Shown: piece by piece, positions 24,728 to 32,083 of the stretch | Numbering within the stretch: position 1 is the stretch's first letter | Layout: each line of letters starts with the position of its first letter | Made by a program: the position numbers and the translations under genes | Assembly: GCF_019400985.1 (NCBI RefSeq) | Contig: NZ_WTFF01000040.1 | Span: 1-32,083, forward strand | Source: Streptomyces bambusae | Lineage (GTDB): Bacteria; Actinomycetota; Actinomycetes; Streptomycetales; Streptomycetaceae | DNA length: 32,083 nt | Direction: 5' to 3' | Notes under the pieces: model-generated | What the model was told of the DNA's origin: nothing | Databases searched by the model: none | What the model saw: the letters and a program-made list of their open reading frames with translations, nothing else

Positions 24728-25858
24728 TTACTTCGCGCCGAGACCGGCGTCGGCGACCTCGGGCTTGCCTGCGGCCTTCAGCACCTTGTTCAGGAGCGTC
24801 AGGTCGTAGATGCCGCTCAGGTCGGGCTGCTCGATGAGCTTGGCCTTCACCGCGTAGTCGGCCTGGGTCTTCAGGGTCGGGGCCAGCGGGTCGTCGGTGA
24901 CCGCGAAGGACTGCCAGGCCGGGTCGATGATCTTGGCGTCGAGCGGCTTGCCGGTCTCCTTCTCCAGCGCCGCGTTGGCCGAGGCCTTCGCCTTGTCGGG
25001 GTTGGCGTTGATCCACTCGTTGGTCTTCACCGTGCCCTTGAGCACGGCCTCCACCACGTCCGGGTGCTCCTTGAGGAACTTCTGCGACACGATGACGTTC
25101 GTGATCACGAACTTCTTGTCGGGCCACAGCTCGGTCTCGTCGAGGAGGACCTTCGCGCCGTCGCTGACCAGCTTGGACGCGGTCGGCTCGGGCACCCACG
25201 CGCCGTCGATGGAGCCCTGCTTGAAGGCGTCCGGGGTCACCTTGTTGTCGGTGCGGACGACGGAGACGTCACCCTTGCCGGACTCCGGGTCGACCTTCCA
25301 GCCCTTCTCGGAGATCCAGTTCAGGAACGCCACGTCCTGCGTGTTGCCCTTCTGCGGAGTGGCGATCTTCTTGCCCTTGATGTCGTCGAGGGTCTTGATC
25401 CTGTCCGGGTTCACCACCAGCTTCACGCCGCCGGAGGCGGAGCCGGAGACGATCCGCAGGTTCTTCCCCTTGGACTTCACGTAGGCGTTGATGGACGGCG
25501 AGGGGCCGATGAAGCCGATGTCCAGCGAGCCGCCGTTGAGCGCCTCGATCTCGGACGGGCCGGCGTTGAAGGTCTGCGGCTTGAGCGCGGTGCCGCCGAG
25601 CTCCTTCTGGATCAGGCCCTCCTGGAGGCCGACCAGGGCGGTGGCGTGGGTGAGGTTCGGGAAGTACCCGATGCGGACCTCGGCGGCGGACAGCTTCGCG
25701 CCGCCGTCGGCGGCTGCCGGCTTGGCCGCGGTGTCGTCCTGCTTGGCCTGGGAGCCGTAGCCGCAGGAGGCGAGGGCGCCGATCAGCAGCGGCAGGGCAG
25801 CGGCGGCGGCGAGGCCGCGGCGCAGGGTGCTGGGTGTGGTCGAACCGGTGGCAGGCAC
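24728..25858 (-). CDS. Substrate-binding lipoprotein, SsuA/TauA-like
   Basis: 376 residues from GTG 25858. A signal segment with LRRGL and a hydrophobic core ends in lipobox LASC; a Gln/Asp/Ala linker follows. The NMT1/SsuA-like body begins VRIGYFPNLTHATALVG and includes NAGPSEIEALNGGSLDIGFIGPSPSI (about 120-145). It captures the substrate outside the membrane and presents it to the permease. GTG 25858 has AGAGGA about 10 nt upstream; an in-frame ATG at 25900 would place 14 polar residues before the signal peptide and overlaps the small upstream frame. Confidence 0.9.
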   Translation of the reverse strand: MPATGSTTPSTLRRGLAAAAALPLLIGALASCGYGSQAKQDDTAAKPAAADGGAKLSAAEVRIGYFPNLTHATALVGLQEGLIQKELGGTALKPQTFNAGPSEIEALNGGSLDIGFIGPSPSINAYVKSKGKNLRIVSGSASGGVKLVVNPDRIKTLDDIKGKKIATPQKGNTQDVAFLNWISEKGWKVDPESGKGDVSVVRTDNKVTPDAFKQGSIDGAWVPEPTASKLVSDGAKVLLDETELWPDKKFVITNVIVSQKFLKEHPDVVEAVLKGTVKTNEWINANPDKAKASANAALEKETGKPLDAKIIDPAWQSFAVTDDPLAPTLKTQADYAVKAKLIEQPDLSGIYDLTLLNKVLKAAGKPEVADAGLGAK

Positions 25859-25889
25859 GGAGATGGTCCTCTCGTGACGTGCCGTCAAT

Positions 25890-25982
25890 TCATGCGGCAC
25901 GTCTTCGTCGGTGGAGCGGGGGCGGGTACGGCTCGTGGGGGGTGAGGGCGCGCAGGCAGTGCGCGTACGTCATCGCACACAT
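25890..25982 (-). CDS. Possible Cys-containing leader peptide before the importer genes
   Basis: 30 residues beginning MCAMTYAHCLRALTP and ending in a basic RRRRAA. GGAGGAG lies 7 nt before the ATG, an excellent RBS. It contains two Cys codons and sits in the 215-bp gap between cysN and the binding-protein gene, the largest gap within the operon. It could sense cysteinyl-tRNA or ribosome stalling and control the importer genes. It lacks an obvious following attenuator hairpin, so the role is inference; it may also be a small protein. Confidence 0.5.
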   Translation of the reverse strand: MCAMTYAHCLRALTPHEPYPPPLHRRRRAA

Positions 25983-26073
25983 CGCGCCACTCCTCCCTGG
26001 CCGCTGCCCAGGGCGCCGCTGCCCACGCGGCCGCCCTCCTTGGCGAAGGTGGAGAAGATGTCGGCAGACACCG

Positions 26074-27405
26074 TCAGAAGTCCCATCCCTCGTCGTCCTG
26101 CACGGGAGCGGTCTTCGCCTCGGAGGCGAAGGACGCGCCCGCCATGCCCGCCGCGAGCGTGGTGCCGTCGGCCGGGTCGATCAGCAGGAAGGACCCGGTG
26201 CGGCGCGAGTCGGCGTACGCGTCGAGCGCGAGCGGCTCGGCCGTACGGACGACCACGCGGCCGATGTCGTTGGCCACCAGCTGACCCGGGTCCGGGTGCT
26301 GGGAGAGGTCGTCCAGCGTGAGCCTGGACGGGATCTCCTTGACGATGGCCTTCACCGTGCGGGTGGTGTGCTTGAGCAGGACCCGGGCACCCACCGTCAG
26401 CGGCTGGTCGGCCACGTGGCAGACCGTCGCCTCGACGTCCTGCGTGGTGGCCGGGGCCGTCGCGGTCGGCGCGATCAGGTCGCCGCGCGAGATGTCGATG
26501 TCGTCGGCGAGGCGGAGCGTCACCGACTGCGGCGCCCAGGCGATGTCGACGCTCTCGCCGAGCGCGTCGATGCCCTCGATCACCGAGGTACGGCCGGACG
26601 GCAGCACGGTGACCGGCTCGCCGACGCGCAGCACGCCGGAGGCGATCTGGCCGGCGTAGCCCCGGTAGTCGGGGTGCTCGGCGCTCTGCGGGCGGATCAC
26701 GTACTGCACCGGGAAGCGCGCCGGGCAGGCCGTCAGGTCGTGGCTGACCGGCACGGTCTCCAGGTGCTCCAGCACCGTCGGGCCGCCGTACCAGTCCATG
26801 TTGGAGGAGGGCTCCACCACGTTGTCGCCGGCCAGCGCCGAGATCGGGATCGCGGTGATCTCGGGGACACCGAGATCGGAGGCGTACGTGGTGAACTCCT
26901 CGGCGATCTTCGCGAAGACCGCCTCCTCGTAGCCCACCAGGTCCATCTTGTTCACGGCCAGGACCACGTGCGGGACGCGCAGCAGGGCGGCGACGGCCGC
27001 GTGCCGGCGGGTCTGCTCGACCACGCCGTTGCGGGCGTCGACCAGGACCACGGCCAGCTCGGCGGTGGAGGCGCCGGTGACCATGTTCCGGGTGTACTGC
27101 ACGTGCCCGGGGGTGTCGGCCAGGATGAACCGGCGGCGGGCGGTGGCGAAGTAGCGGTAGGCCACGTCGATGGTGATGCCCTGCTCCCGCTCGGCCCGCA
27201 GGCCGTCGGTCAGGAGGGCCAGGTCGGGGGCGTCCTGACCGCGGTCGGCGGACACCCGCTCCACGGCCTCCAGCTGGTCCTCCAGGACCGACTTGGAGTC
27301 GTGCAGCAGCCGGCCGACCAGGGTGGACTTGCCGTCGTCGACGGATCCGGCCGTGGCGAAGCGCAGCAGCGTGGTGGCGCTGAGCTGCTCGGTGGTGCTG
27401 GTCAT
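26074..27405 (-). CDS. cysN: Sulfate adenylyltransferase subunit 1 (GTPase)
   Basis: 443 residues. An EF-Tu-like GTPase with G1 GSVDDGKST (20-28), G3 DTPGH and G4 NKMD, then beta-barrel domains. It powers formation of adenosine 5'-phosphosulfate (APS) from sulfate and ATP by CysD. It lacks the C-terminal APS-kinase domain found in CysNC fusions, consistent with a separate cysC. ATG 27405 lies 2 bp after the cysD stop. Confidence 0.97.
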   Translation of the reverse strand: MTSTTEQLSATTLLRFATAGSVDDGKSTLVGRLLHDSKSVLEDQLEAVERVSADRGQDAPDLALLTDGLRAEREQGITIDVAYRYFATARRRFILADTPGHVQYTRNMVTGASTAELAVVLVDARNGVVEQTRRHAAVAALLRVPHVVLAVNKMDLVGYEEAVFAKIAEEFTTYASDLGVPEITAIPISALAGDNVVEPSSNMDWYGGPTVLEHLETVPVSHDLTACPARFPVQYVIRPQSAEHPDYRGYAGQIASGVLRVGEPVTVLPSGRTSVIEGIDALGESVDIAWAPQSVTLRLADDIDISRGDLIAPTATAPATTQDVEATVCHVADQPLTVGARVLLKHTTRTVKAIVKEIPSRLTLDDLSQHPDPGQLVANDIGRVVVRTAEPLALDAYADSRRTGSFLLIDPADGTTLAAGMAGASFASEAKTAPVQDDEGWDF

Positions 27406-27407
27406 GT

Positions 27408-28349
27408 CTAGAAGTACCCTTCGCGCTTGCGGTCTTCCATCGCGGCCTCGGACAGCTTGTCGTCGGCGCGGGTCGCGCCCCGCTCGGTCAGGCGGGAGAC
27501 GGCGATCTCGGCGATCACGGCATCGAGCGTGGTGGCGTCGGAGTCGACGGCGCCGGTGCAGGACATGTCACCGACGGTGCGGTAGCGGACGATCCGCTTC
27601 TCCACCGTCTCGGTGTCCTTCGGGCCGCCCCACTCGCCGGCCGTCAGCCACATGCCGCTGCGCAGGAACACGTCCCGCTCGTGCGCGAAGTAGATCTCCG
27701 GCAGCTCGATGCCCTCGCGGGCGATGTACTGCCACACGTCCAGCTCGGTCCAGTTGGACAGCGGGAAGACGCGGACGTGCTCGCCGGGCGCGTGGCGGCC
27801 GTTGTAGAGCTGCCACAGCTCGGGGCGCTGGCGGCGCGGGTCCCACTGGGAGAACTCGTCGCGCAGCGAGAACACCCGCTCCTTGGCCCGGGCCTTCTCC
27901 TCGTCGCGGCGCCCGCCGCCGAACACGGCGTCGAACCTGTGCTGCTGGATGGCCTCGGTCAGCGGGACCGTCTGCAGCGGGTTGCGGGTGCCGTCCGGGC
28001 GCTCGCGCAGCTTGCCGGCGTCGATGTACTCCTGGACGGAGGCCACGTGCAGGCGCAGGCCGTGCTTCGCGACCGTGCGGTCCCGGTAGTCGATGACCTC
28101 GGGGAAGTTGTGCCCGGTGTCCACGTGCAGCAGGGCGAACGGCACCGGAGCCGGGGCGAAGGCCTTCAGCGCCAGGTGCAGCATGACGATGGAGTCCTTG
28201 CCGCCGGAGAAGAGGATCACCGGCTTCTCGAACTCGCCCGCCACCTCGCGGAAGATGTGCACGGCCTCGGACTCCAGCGAGTCCAGGTGCGACAGCGCGT
28301 ACGGGGCGTCGGCGTCGGCCTCGGTGTGCAGGTGCGCGGCGGTGGTCAT
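27408..28349 (-). CDS. cysD: Sulfate adenylyltransferase subunit 2
   Basis: 313 residues, usual length. The PP-loop SGGKDS (48-53) binds ATP, and the family blocks HVDTGHNFPEVI, GGGRRDEEKARAKER and FPLSNWTELDVWQYI are intact. It adenylates sulfate to APS together with CysN. Its ATG overlaps the cysC stop (ATGA at 28346-28349). Confidence 0.97.
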   Translation of the reverse strand: MTTAAHLHTEADADAPYALSHLDSLESEAVHIFREVAGEFEKPVILFSGGKDSIVMLHLALKAFAPAPVPFALLHVDTGHNFPEVIDYRDRTVAKHGLRLHVASVQEYIDAGKLRERPDGTRNPLQTVPLTEAIQQHRFDAVFGGGRRDEEKARAKERVFSLRDEFSQWDPRRQRPELWQLYNGRHAPGEHVRVFPLSNWTELDVWQYIAREGIELPEIYFAHERDVFLRSGMWLTAGEWGGPKDTETVEKRIVRYRTVGDMSCTGAVDSDATTLDAVIAEIAVSRLTERGATRADDKLSEAAMEDRKREGYF

Positions 28350-28939
28350 GCCAGACCCCTCTCGGTGAGCAGCGCGTACAGGGAGTCGGCCGACTCCTGC
28401 ACGGACTGGGTGTGCGACTCGATACGGAGGTCCGGGGACTCCGGCGCCTCGTACGGGTCGTCGACCCCGGTCAGCCCGGAGATCTCGCCCGCGGCCTGCT
28501 TGGCGTACAGGCCCTTCACATCACGCTCGGAGCACACCTCGACCGGGGTGGCCACGTGCACCTCGACGTAGTCCGTCGCCGCGGCGGCGTGCCGCTTGCG
28601 CACCGCCTCGCGGCTGTCCGCGTACGGCGCGATGACCGGCACCAGCGCCTTGACGCCGTTGCGGCTGAGCAGCTCGGCGACGAAGCCGATCCGCTGCACG
28701 TTGGTGTGGCGGTCCTCGCGGCTGAAGCCGAGGCCGGCGGAGAGGAACTCGCGGATCTCGTCGCCGTCGAGGACCTCCACCCGGTGGCCCTCGCCGCGCA
28801 GCCGCTCGGCGAGCGCGTAGGCGATGGTGGTCTTGCCCGCGCTGGGCAGACCGGTCAGCCACACCGTGGCTCCCTGGCCGGTCACGCTCATCCGCTTCTC
28901 CGTAGGTTCCGTGTCGTTGGTGGGTGTCATGGTGGTCAT
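28346..28939 (-). CDS. cysC: Adenylylsulfate (APS) kinase
   Basis: 197 residues. Walker A is GLPSAGKTT (30-38), with DGDEIREFLSAGLGFSREDRHTN and GLYAKQAAGEISGLTGVDDPYE typical of APS kinase. It makes PAPS from APS. ATG 28939 overlaps the cysH stop (ATGA); the first 18 or so residues are a low-complexity extension. Since the neighbouring reductase has iron-sulfur-type cysteines, PAPS may serve sulfation or be a second reductase substrate. Confidence 0.95.
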   Translation of the reverse strand: MTTMTPTNDTEPTEKRMSVTGQGATVWLTGLPSAGKTTIAYALAERLRGEGHRVEVLDGDEIREFLSAGLGFSREDRHTNVQRIGFVAELLSRNGVKALVPVIAPYADSREAVRKRHAAAATDYVEVHVATPVEVCSERDVKGLYAKQAAGEISGLTGVDDPYEAPESPDLRIESHTQSVQESADSLYALLTERGLA

Positions 28940-29640
28940 CAGCCGTGCAGTCCGCACTCGATCTTGGCCCGGCCGGCCCAGCGGCCGGCCCGCGCGTCCT
29001 CGCCCTCCGCCACGCGGCGGGTGCAGGGGGCGCAGCCGACGGAGGCGTAGCCGTCCATCAGGAGCGGGTTGGTGAGCACGCCGTGCTCGGCGACGTACGC
29101 GTCCACGTCGTCCTGGGTCCAGCGGGCTATGGGGGAGATCTTGACCTTCTGCCGCTTCTCGTCCCAGCCGACCACCGGGGTGTTCGCCCGGGTCGGGGAC
29201 TCGTCGCGGCGCAGCCCGGTGGCCCACGCGTCGTACGCGGTCAGGCCCTCCTCCAGCGGCTTGACCTTGCGCAGCGCGCAGCACAGGTCGGGGTCGCGGT
29301 CGTGCAGCTTCGGGCCGTACTGCGCGTCCTGCTCGGCCACCGTCCGGCGCGGGGTGAGGGTGATGACGTTGACGTCCATCACGGCCTCGACCGCGTCGCG
29401 GGTGCCGATGGTCTCCTCGAAGTGGTAGCCCGTGTCGAGGAACACCACGTCCACGCCGGGCATGGCCCGGGAGGCCAGGTGGGCGACGACCGCGTCCTCC
29501 ATGGAGGAGGTCACGCAGAACTTCTTGCCGAAGGTCTCGGCCGCCCAGGTGAGGATCTCCAGCGCGGAGGCGTCCTCCAGGTCACGCCCGGCCTGCTCGG
29601 CGAGCGCCTTGAGGTCGCCGCTCTCCTGAACCGTCGTCAT
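28939..29640 (-). CDS. cysH: Phosphoadenylyl/adenylyl-sulfate reductase
   Basis: 233 residues. The reductase core has the SSMEDAV loop and FLDTGYHFEET. It carries paired cysteines Cys120-Cys121 and Cys203-x-x-Cys206, which bind a [4Fe-4S] cluster in assimilatory APS reductases, and the catalytic Cys229 in ECGLHG at the C-terminus. It reduces APS (possibly also PAPS) to sulfite using thioredoxin. The cluster motif favours APS use, while an adjacent cysC leaves PAPS use open. ATG 29640 overlaps the preceding stop. Confidence 0.95.
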   Translation of the reverse strand: MTTVQESGDLKALAEQAGRDLEDASALEILTWAAETFGKKFCVTSSMEDAVVAHLASRAMPGVDVVFLDTGYHFEETIGTRDAVEAVMDVNVITLTPRRTVAEQDAQYGPKLHDRDPDLCCALRKVKPLEEGLTAYDAWATGLRRDESPTRANTPVVGWDEKRQKVKISPIARWTQDDVDAYVAEHGVLTNPLLMDGYASVGCAPCTRRVAEGEDARAGRWAGRAKIECGLHG

Positions 29641-29816
29641 ATCGCTTCCCCTCCAGTGGTGTCGGTCCGAAGCCCGCGGGCCAGCAGCCCGAGGTACTTC
29701 AGCTGGAAGGCCCGGTTGCACGACCTGCATTCCCAGGCGCCGTGGCCCTGCTCGTTCGGGAACAGGTCCTCGTCGCCGCAGTACGGGCAGTAGAACGGGG
29801 CGGCGCGGCCGCTCAT
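29637..29816 (-). CDS. Small zinc-ribbon protein in the sulfur operon
   Basis: 59 residues with two CxxC pairs: FYCPYCGDEDLFP and WECRSCNRAFQLKYLG, a rubredoxin-like or zinc-ribbon fold. It overlaps both neighbours by ATGA, so it is produced in step with sulfite reductase and CysH. It could be an electron carrier, an assembly factor or a regulator; the sequence does not decide. I recall a hypothetical gene in the same place in S. coelicolor, which suggests a conserved role. Confidence 0.85.
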   Translation of the reverse strand: MSGRAAPFYCPYCGDEDLFPNEQGHGAWECRSCNRAFQLKYLGLLARGLRTDTTGGEAI

Positions 29817-31516
29817 GAGAGGCTCTCGTCGCTCGCGCGGCCGACCCAGGTCGCGAACCGCTCGCCGTCCTCGCGCTCCGCCTCGAAGCGCTTGACGACC
29901 CGCTCGACGTAGTCGGGCAGCCCGTCCTTGGTGACCTTCAGGCCGCGAACCTTGCGGCCGAAGCCGGCCTCCAGGCCGAGGGCGCCGCCCAGGTGGACCT
30001 GGTAGCCCTCCACCTGGTTGCCGTCGTCGTCCAGGACCAGCTGGCCCTTGAGACCGATGTCCGCCACCTGGATACGGGCGCAGGCGTTCGGGCAGCCGTT
30101 GATGTTGATGGTGAGCGGCTGGTCGAAGTCCGGCAGGCGGCGCTCCAGCTCGTCGATCAGCGAGGCGCCGCGCGCCTTGGTCTCGACGATGGCCAGCTTG
30201 CAGAACTCGATGCCGGTGCAGGCCATCGTGCCGCGCCGGAACGGGGACGGGTCGACCCGCAGGTCGAGCGCCTCCAGGGCGGCGACGGCCGAGTCGACCT
30301 GCGCCTCCTCGATGTCCAGCAGGATCATCTTCTGGTCGGCGGTGGTGCGCAGCCGGCCGGAGCCGTGCTGCTCGGCCACGTCGGCAATCTTGTTGAGGGT
30401 GGCGCCGTCGACCCGGCCCACGCGCGAGGCGAAGCCGATGTAGAAGCGGCCGTCCTGCTGGCGGTGCACGCCCATGTGGTCGCGCCACCGGCCGGCGGGC
30501 TCCTGCGGGGCGGGGCCGTCGGTGAGCTTGCGCCCCAGGTACTCGTCCTCCAGGACCTGGCGGAACTTCTGCGCGCCCCAGTCGGCGACGAGGAACTTCA
30601 GCCGGGCGCGGGTGCGCAGTCGGCGGTAGCCGTAGTCGCGGAAGACCGAGATGACGCCCTCGTAGACGTCGGGGACCTCGTCCAGGGAGACCCAGGCGCC
30701 CAGGCGCACGCCCAGCTTGGGGTTGGTGGACAGGCCGCCGCCGACCCAGACGTCGAAGCCCGGGCCGTGCTCGGGGTGCTCGACGCCGACGAAGGCGACG
30801 TCGTTGATCTCGTGCGCCACGTCGAGCAGCGGCGAGCCGGAGACGGCCGACTTGAACTTGCGGGGCAGGTTGGAGAAGTCCGTGTTGCCCACGATGCGGC
30901 GGTGGATCTCGTCGATGGCGGGAGTGCCGTCGATGATCTCGTCCTCGGCGATGCCGGCGACCGGGGAGCCGAGGATGACGCGCGGGGTGTCACCGCAGGC
31001 CTCGGTGGTGGACAGGCCGACGGCCTCCAGCCGGCGCCAGATCTCCGGGACGTCCTCGATCCGGATCCAGTGGTACTGCACGTTCTGCCGGTCGGTGAGG
31101 TCGGCGGTGCCGCGGGCGAACTCCTCGGAGATCTCGCCGATCACCCGCAGCTGCTCGGTGGTCAGCCGGCCGCCGTCGATGCGCACGCGCAGCATGAAGT
31201 ACTTGTCGTCCAGCTCCTCCGGCTCCAGGACCGCGGTCCTGCCGCCGTCGATCCCGGGCTTGCGCTGGGTGTACAGGCCCCACCAGCGCATGCGTCCGCG
31301 CAGGTCGTTGGGGTCGATCGAGTCGAATCCGGTCTTGGAGTAGATCGTCTCAATGCGTGTCCGCACATTGAGACCGTCGTCGTCCTTCTTGAACTGCTCG
31401 TTGCCGTTGAGGGGCGTGTGGTGGCCGACGGCCCACTGACCCTCGCCGCGGTGGCGGCCGGTCTTGCGGCGCGCGGCTGCGGGAGCGGCAGCGGGCTTGA
31501 GGGTGTTGTCGGCCAT
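29813..31516 (-). CDS. sir: Ferredoxin-dependent sulfite reductase
   Basis: 567 residues. Siroheme/[4Fe-4S] ligands are Cys433 and Cys439 (MACTGIEFCK) and Cys475 and Cys479 (NGCPNAC). Tyr82 (WWGLYTQR) and Cys174 (TEACGDTPR) correspond, with a constant offset of 13, to the Tyr69-Cys161 covalent pair of M. tuberculosis NirA, a sulfite reductase. This supports sulfite over nitrite as substrate. It reduces sulfite to sulfide with six electrons. A 25-residue Ala/Lys-rich N-terminus precedes the fold. ATG 31516 has AAGGA 9 nt upstream. It is the first large gene of the sulfur operon. Confidence 0.95.
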   Translation of the reverse strand: MADNTLKPAAAPAAARRKTGRHRGEGQWAVGHHTPLNGNEQFKKDDDGLNVRTRIETIYSKTGFDSIDPNDLRGRMRWWGLYTQRKPGIDGGRTAVLEPEELDDKYFMLRVRIDGGRLTTEQLRVIGEISEEFARGTADLTDRQNVQYHWIRIEDVPEIWRRLEAVGLSTTEACGDTPRVILGSPVAGIAEDEIIDGTPAIDEIHRRIVGNTDFSNLPRKFKSAVSGSPLLDVAHEINDVAFVGVEHPEHGPGFDVWVGGGLSTNPKLGVRLGAWVSLDEVPDVYEGVISVFRDYGYRRLRTRARLKFLVADWGAQKFRQVLEDEYLGRKLTDGPAPQEPAGRWRDHMGVHRQQDGRFYIGFASRVGRVDGATLNKIADVAEQHGSGRLRTTADQKMILLDIEEAQVDSAVAALEALDLRVDPSPFRRGTMACTGIEFCKLAIVETKARGASLIDELERRLPDFDQPLTININGCPNACARIQVADIGLKGQLVLDDDGNQVEGYQVHLGGALGLEAGFGRKVRGLKVTKDGLPDYVERVVKRFEAEREDGERFATWVGRASDESLS

Positions 31517-31706
31517 GGCGGTAAGTCCTTCTTCAGCGGCTCTGGGCAGGGGTGGGCTACCTTGCGGTGATGCCCCGTGTCCGAGCAGGTCGGCGCTGAC
31601 CTGCGGTGATGCCAGCAGATGCGGCTCATCCAGCCCACTGCGGTCAGGCGGTGGCTGGACGGTGTTCCAGGGGGTGCAAGGAGTCGACGGCGGGTGGCTG
31701 GATCTT

Positions 31707-31790
31707 TCAGCTCGCCGGACAGATGGCGCTGGACATGCGGCCGAGGTCGACGTGACGTCGACTCACCAAGGCAATTCCAGCTCCATTCAT
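31707..31790 (-). CDS. Putative cysteine-sensing leader peptide upstream of sulfite reductase
   Basis: 27 residues: MNGAGIALVSRRHVDLG followed by RMSSAICPAS. The core RRHVDL...SSA.C is what I recall from the actinobacterial putative leader peptides found before sulfur and cysteine genes. The single Cys codon lies four codons before the stop, as expected if Cys-tRNA shortage stalls the ribosome. The sir ATG lies 190 nt further on. No strong RBS precedes the ATG, so the leader may itself be leaderless. Confidence 0.75.
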   Translation of the reverse strand: MNGAGIALVSRRHVDLGRMSSAICPAS

Positions 31791-31829
31791 GGCGGAAGCG
31801 TGTCATGTGCCTCTTGGAGGAGTCCACTA

Positions 31830-31848
31830 CTGTCCATGATGTGGACAG
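31830..31848. promoter_or_regulatory. Perfect 19-bp palindrome, candidate operator for the sulfur operon
   Basis: ctgtcca-tgatg-tggacag has 7-bp arms and a 5-nt spacer, 40 nt upstream of the leader ATG. The spacing fits a dimeric repressor or activator over or just upstream of the -35 region. The regulator is unknown and is not encoded in this window. Confidence 0.55.
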
Positions 31849-31949
31849 AACCGTCTCGAAACGTGGGCGTGTGTGGCGCCGGTCACCCTGCGGGGGAGCG
31901 GCTGATGTCCGAAAAGGGGAAAGCTGTGCCGCTGGCGCCCGGCGCGGGG

Positions 31950-32083
31950 GCGGGTCTCTGTGTCGCGCCCGGAGGCGGGTCGCTGCGTGCCTGCCGGGGG
32001 TGGGTCCGCTACGCGCCTGCCGGGGGCGGGCCGCTGCGCGCCGGCGTGGGGGCGGGTCGCTGCGTGCCCGCCCGGGGGTGGGC
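31950..32083. repeat. Imperfect 25-26-bp tandem repeats at the window end
   Basis: About five units of the form gcgggtcgctgcgtgcctgccgg occur with a 25-26-bp period, continuing to the last base. No open frame with coding character crosses them. The period is not a multiple of three, so protein coding is unlikely. Confidence 0.65.

Noticed and set aside
29993..31570. 525-residue plus-strand frame opposite sulfite reductase
   Set aside because: Antisense to a gene with all siroheme ligands in place; Val/Ala/Asp/Gly-rich shadow.

Overview
This window is high-GC actinobacterial chromosome, almost certainly from a Streptomyces species. The evidence is very strong third-position GC bias, a Streptomyces-type HutH, an LAXTG sortase substrate, GC-rich intergenic palindromes, and a sulfate-assimilation operon in an order I know from Streptomyces. 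Product names rest on motifs and remembered families; no database was searched.

Layout. (1) 1-4150: hutH, a small LAATG-type cell-wall-anchored protein, a short acidic protein of unknown function, and an L,D-transpeptidase lipoprotein. (2) 4153-7809 (-): a 1218-residue protein joining a P-loop ATPase, a TPR-like region, a Pro/Ala/Val linker and a GT4-like glycosyltransferase. (3) 8011-11771: a small cysteine-containing protein, then a minimal mobile element with a large serine recombinase. The element lies at the 3' end of msrA. A displaced msrA tail (8655-8752) remains on one side and a complete msrA on the other. A broken second copy of the small upstream gene lies inside. (4) 11892-15948 (-): an M48 peptidase between two members of a membrane-anchored family; a third member is at 19407-20519. 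(5) 16164-18756 (-): an islet with a promoter, a short Trp-rich amphipathic peptide gene, a perfect 16-bp terminator hairpin, and three overlapping genes for a small membrane protein, an ABC ATPase and an ABC permease. This looks like a bacteriocin-type peptide with its export or immunity module. (6) 20673-21830: a gamma-synthase of the MetB type. (7) 22102-31848 (-): the sulfur operon. Its order is sulfite reductase, small zinc-ribbon protein, cysH, cysC, cysD, cysN, a substrate-binding lipoprotein, ABC ATPase, ABC permease and a CbiX-like chelatase. A Cys-containing leader peptide and a 19-bp palindrome precede it.

How the genes work together. The sulfur operon imports an oxidised sulfur source and activates sulfate (CysDN, CysC). 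It reduces the product to sulfite (CysH) and then sulfide (Sir), and may supply siroheme iron through the CbiX-like protein. Start and stop codons overlap through most of the first half of the operon, so translation is probably coupled. The nearby gamma-synthase uses reduced sulfur for methionine or cysteine metabolism. Several genes (hutH, 2309, 10617, the gamma-synthase) have a -10-like hexamer ending 6-7 nt before ATG and no ribosome-binding site, which suggests leaderless mRNAs.

The best candidates for undescribed biology are the peptide/ABC islet, the ATPase-glycosyltransferase fusion, and the msrA-repairing recombinase element.
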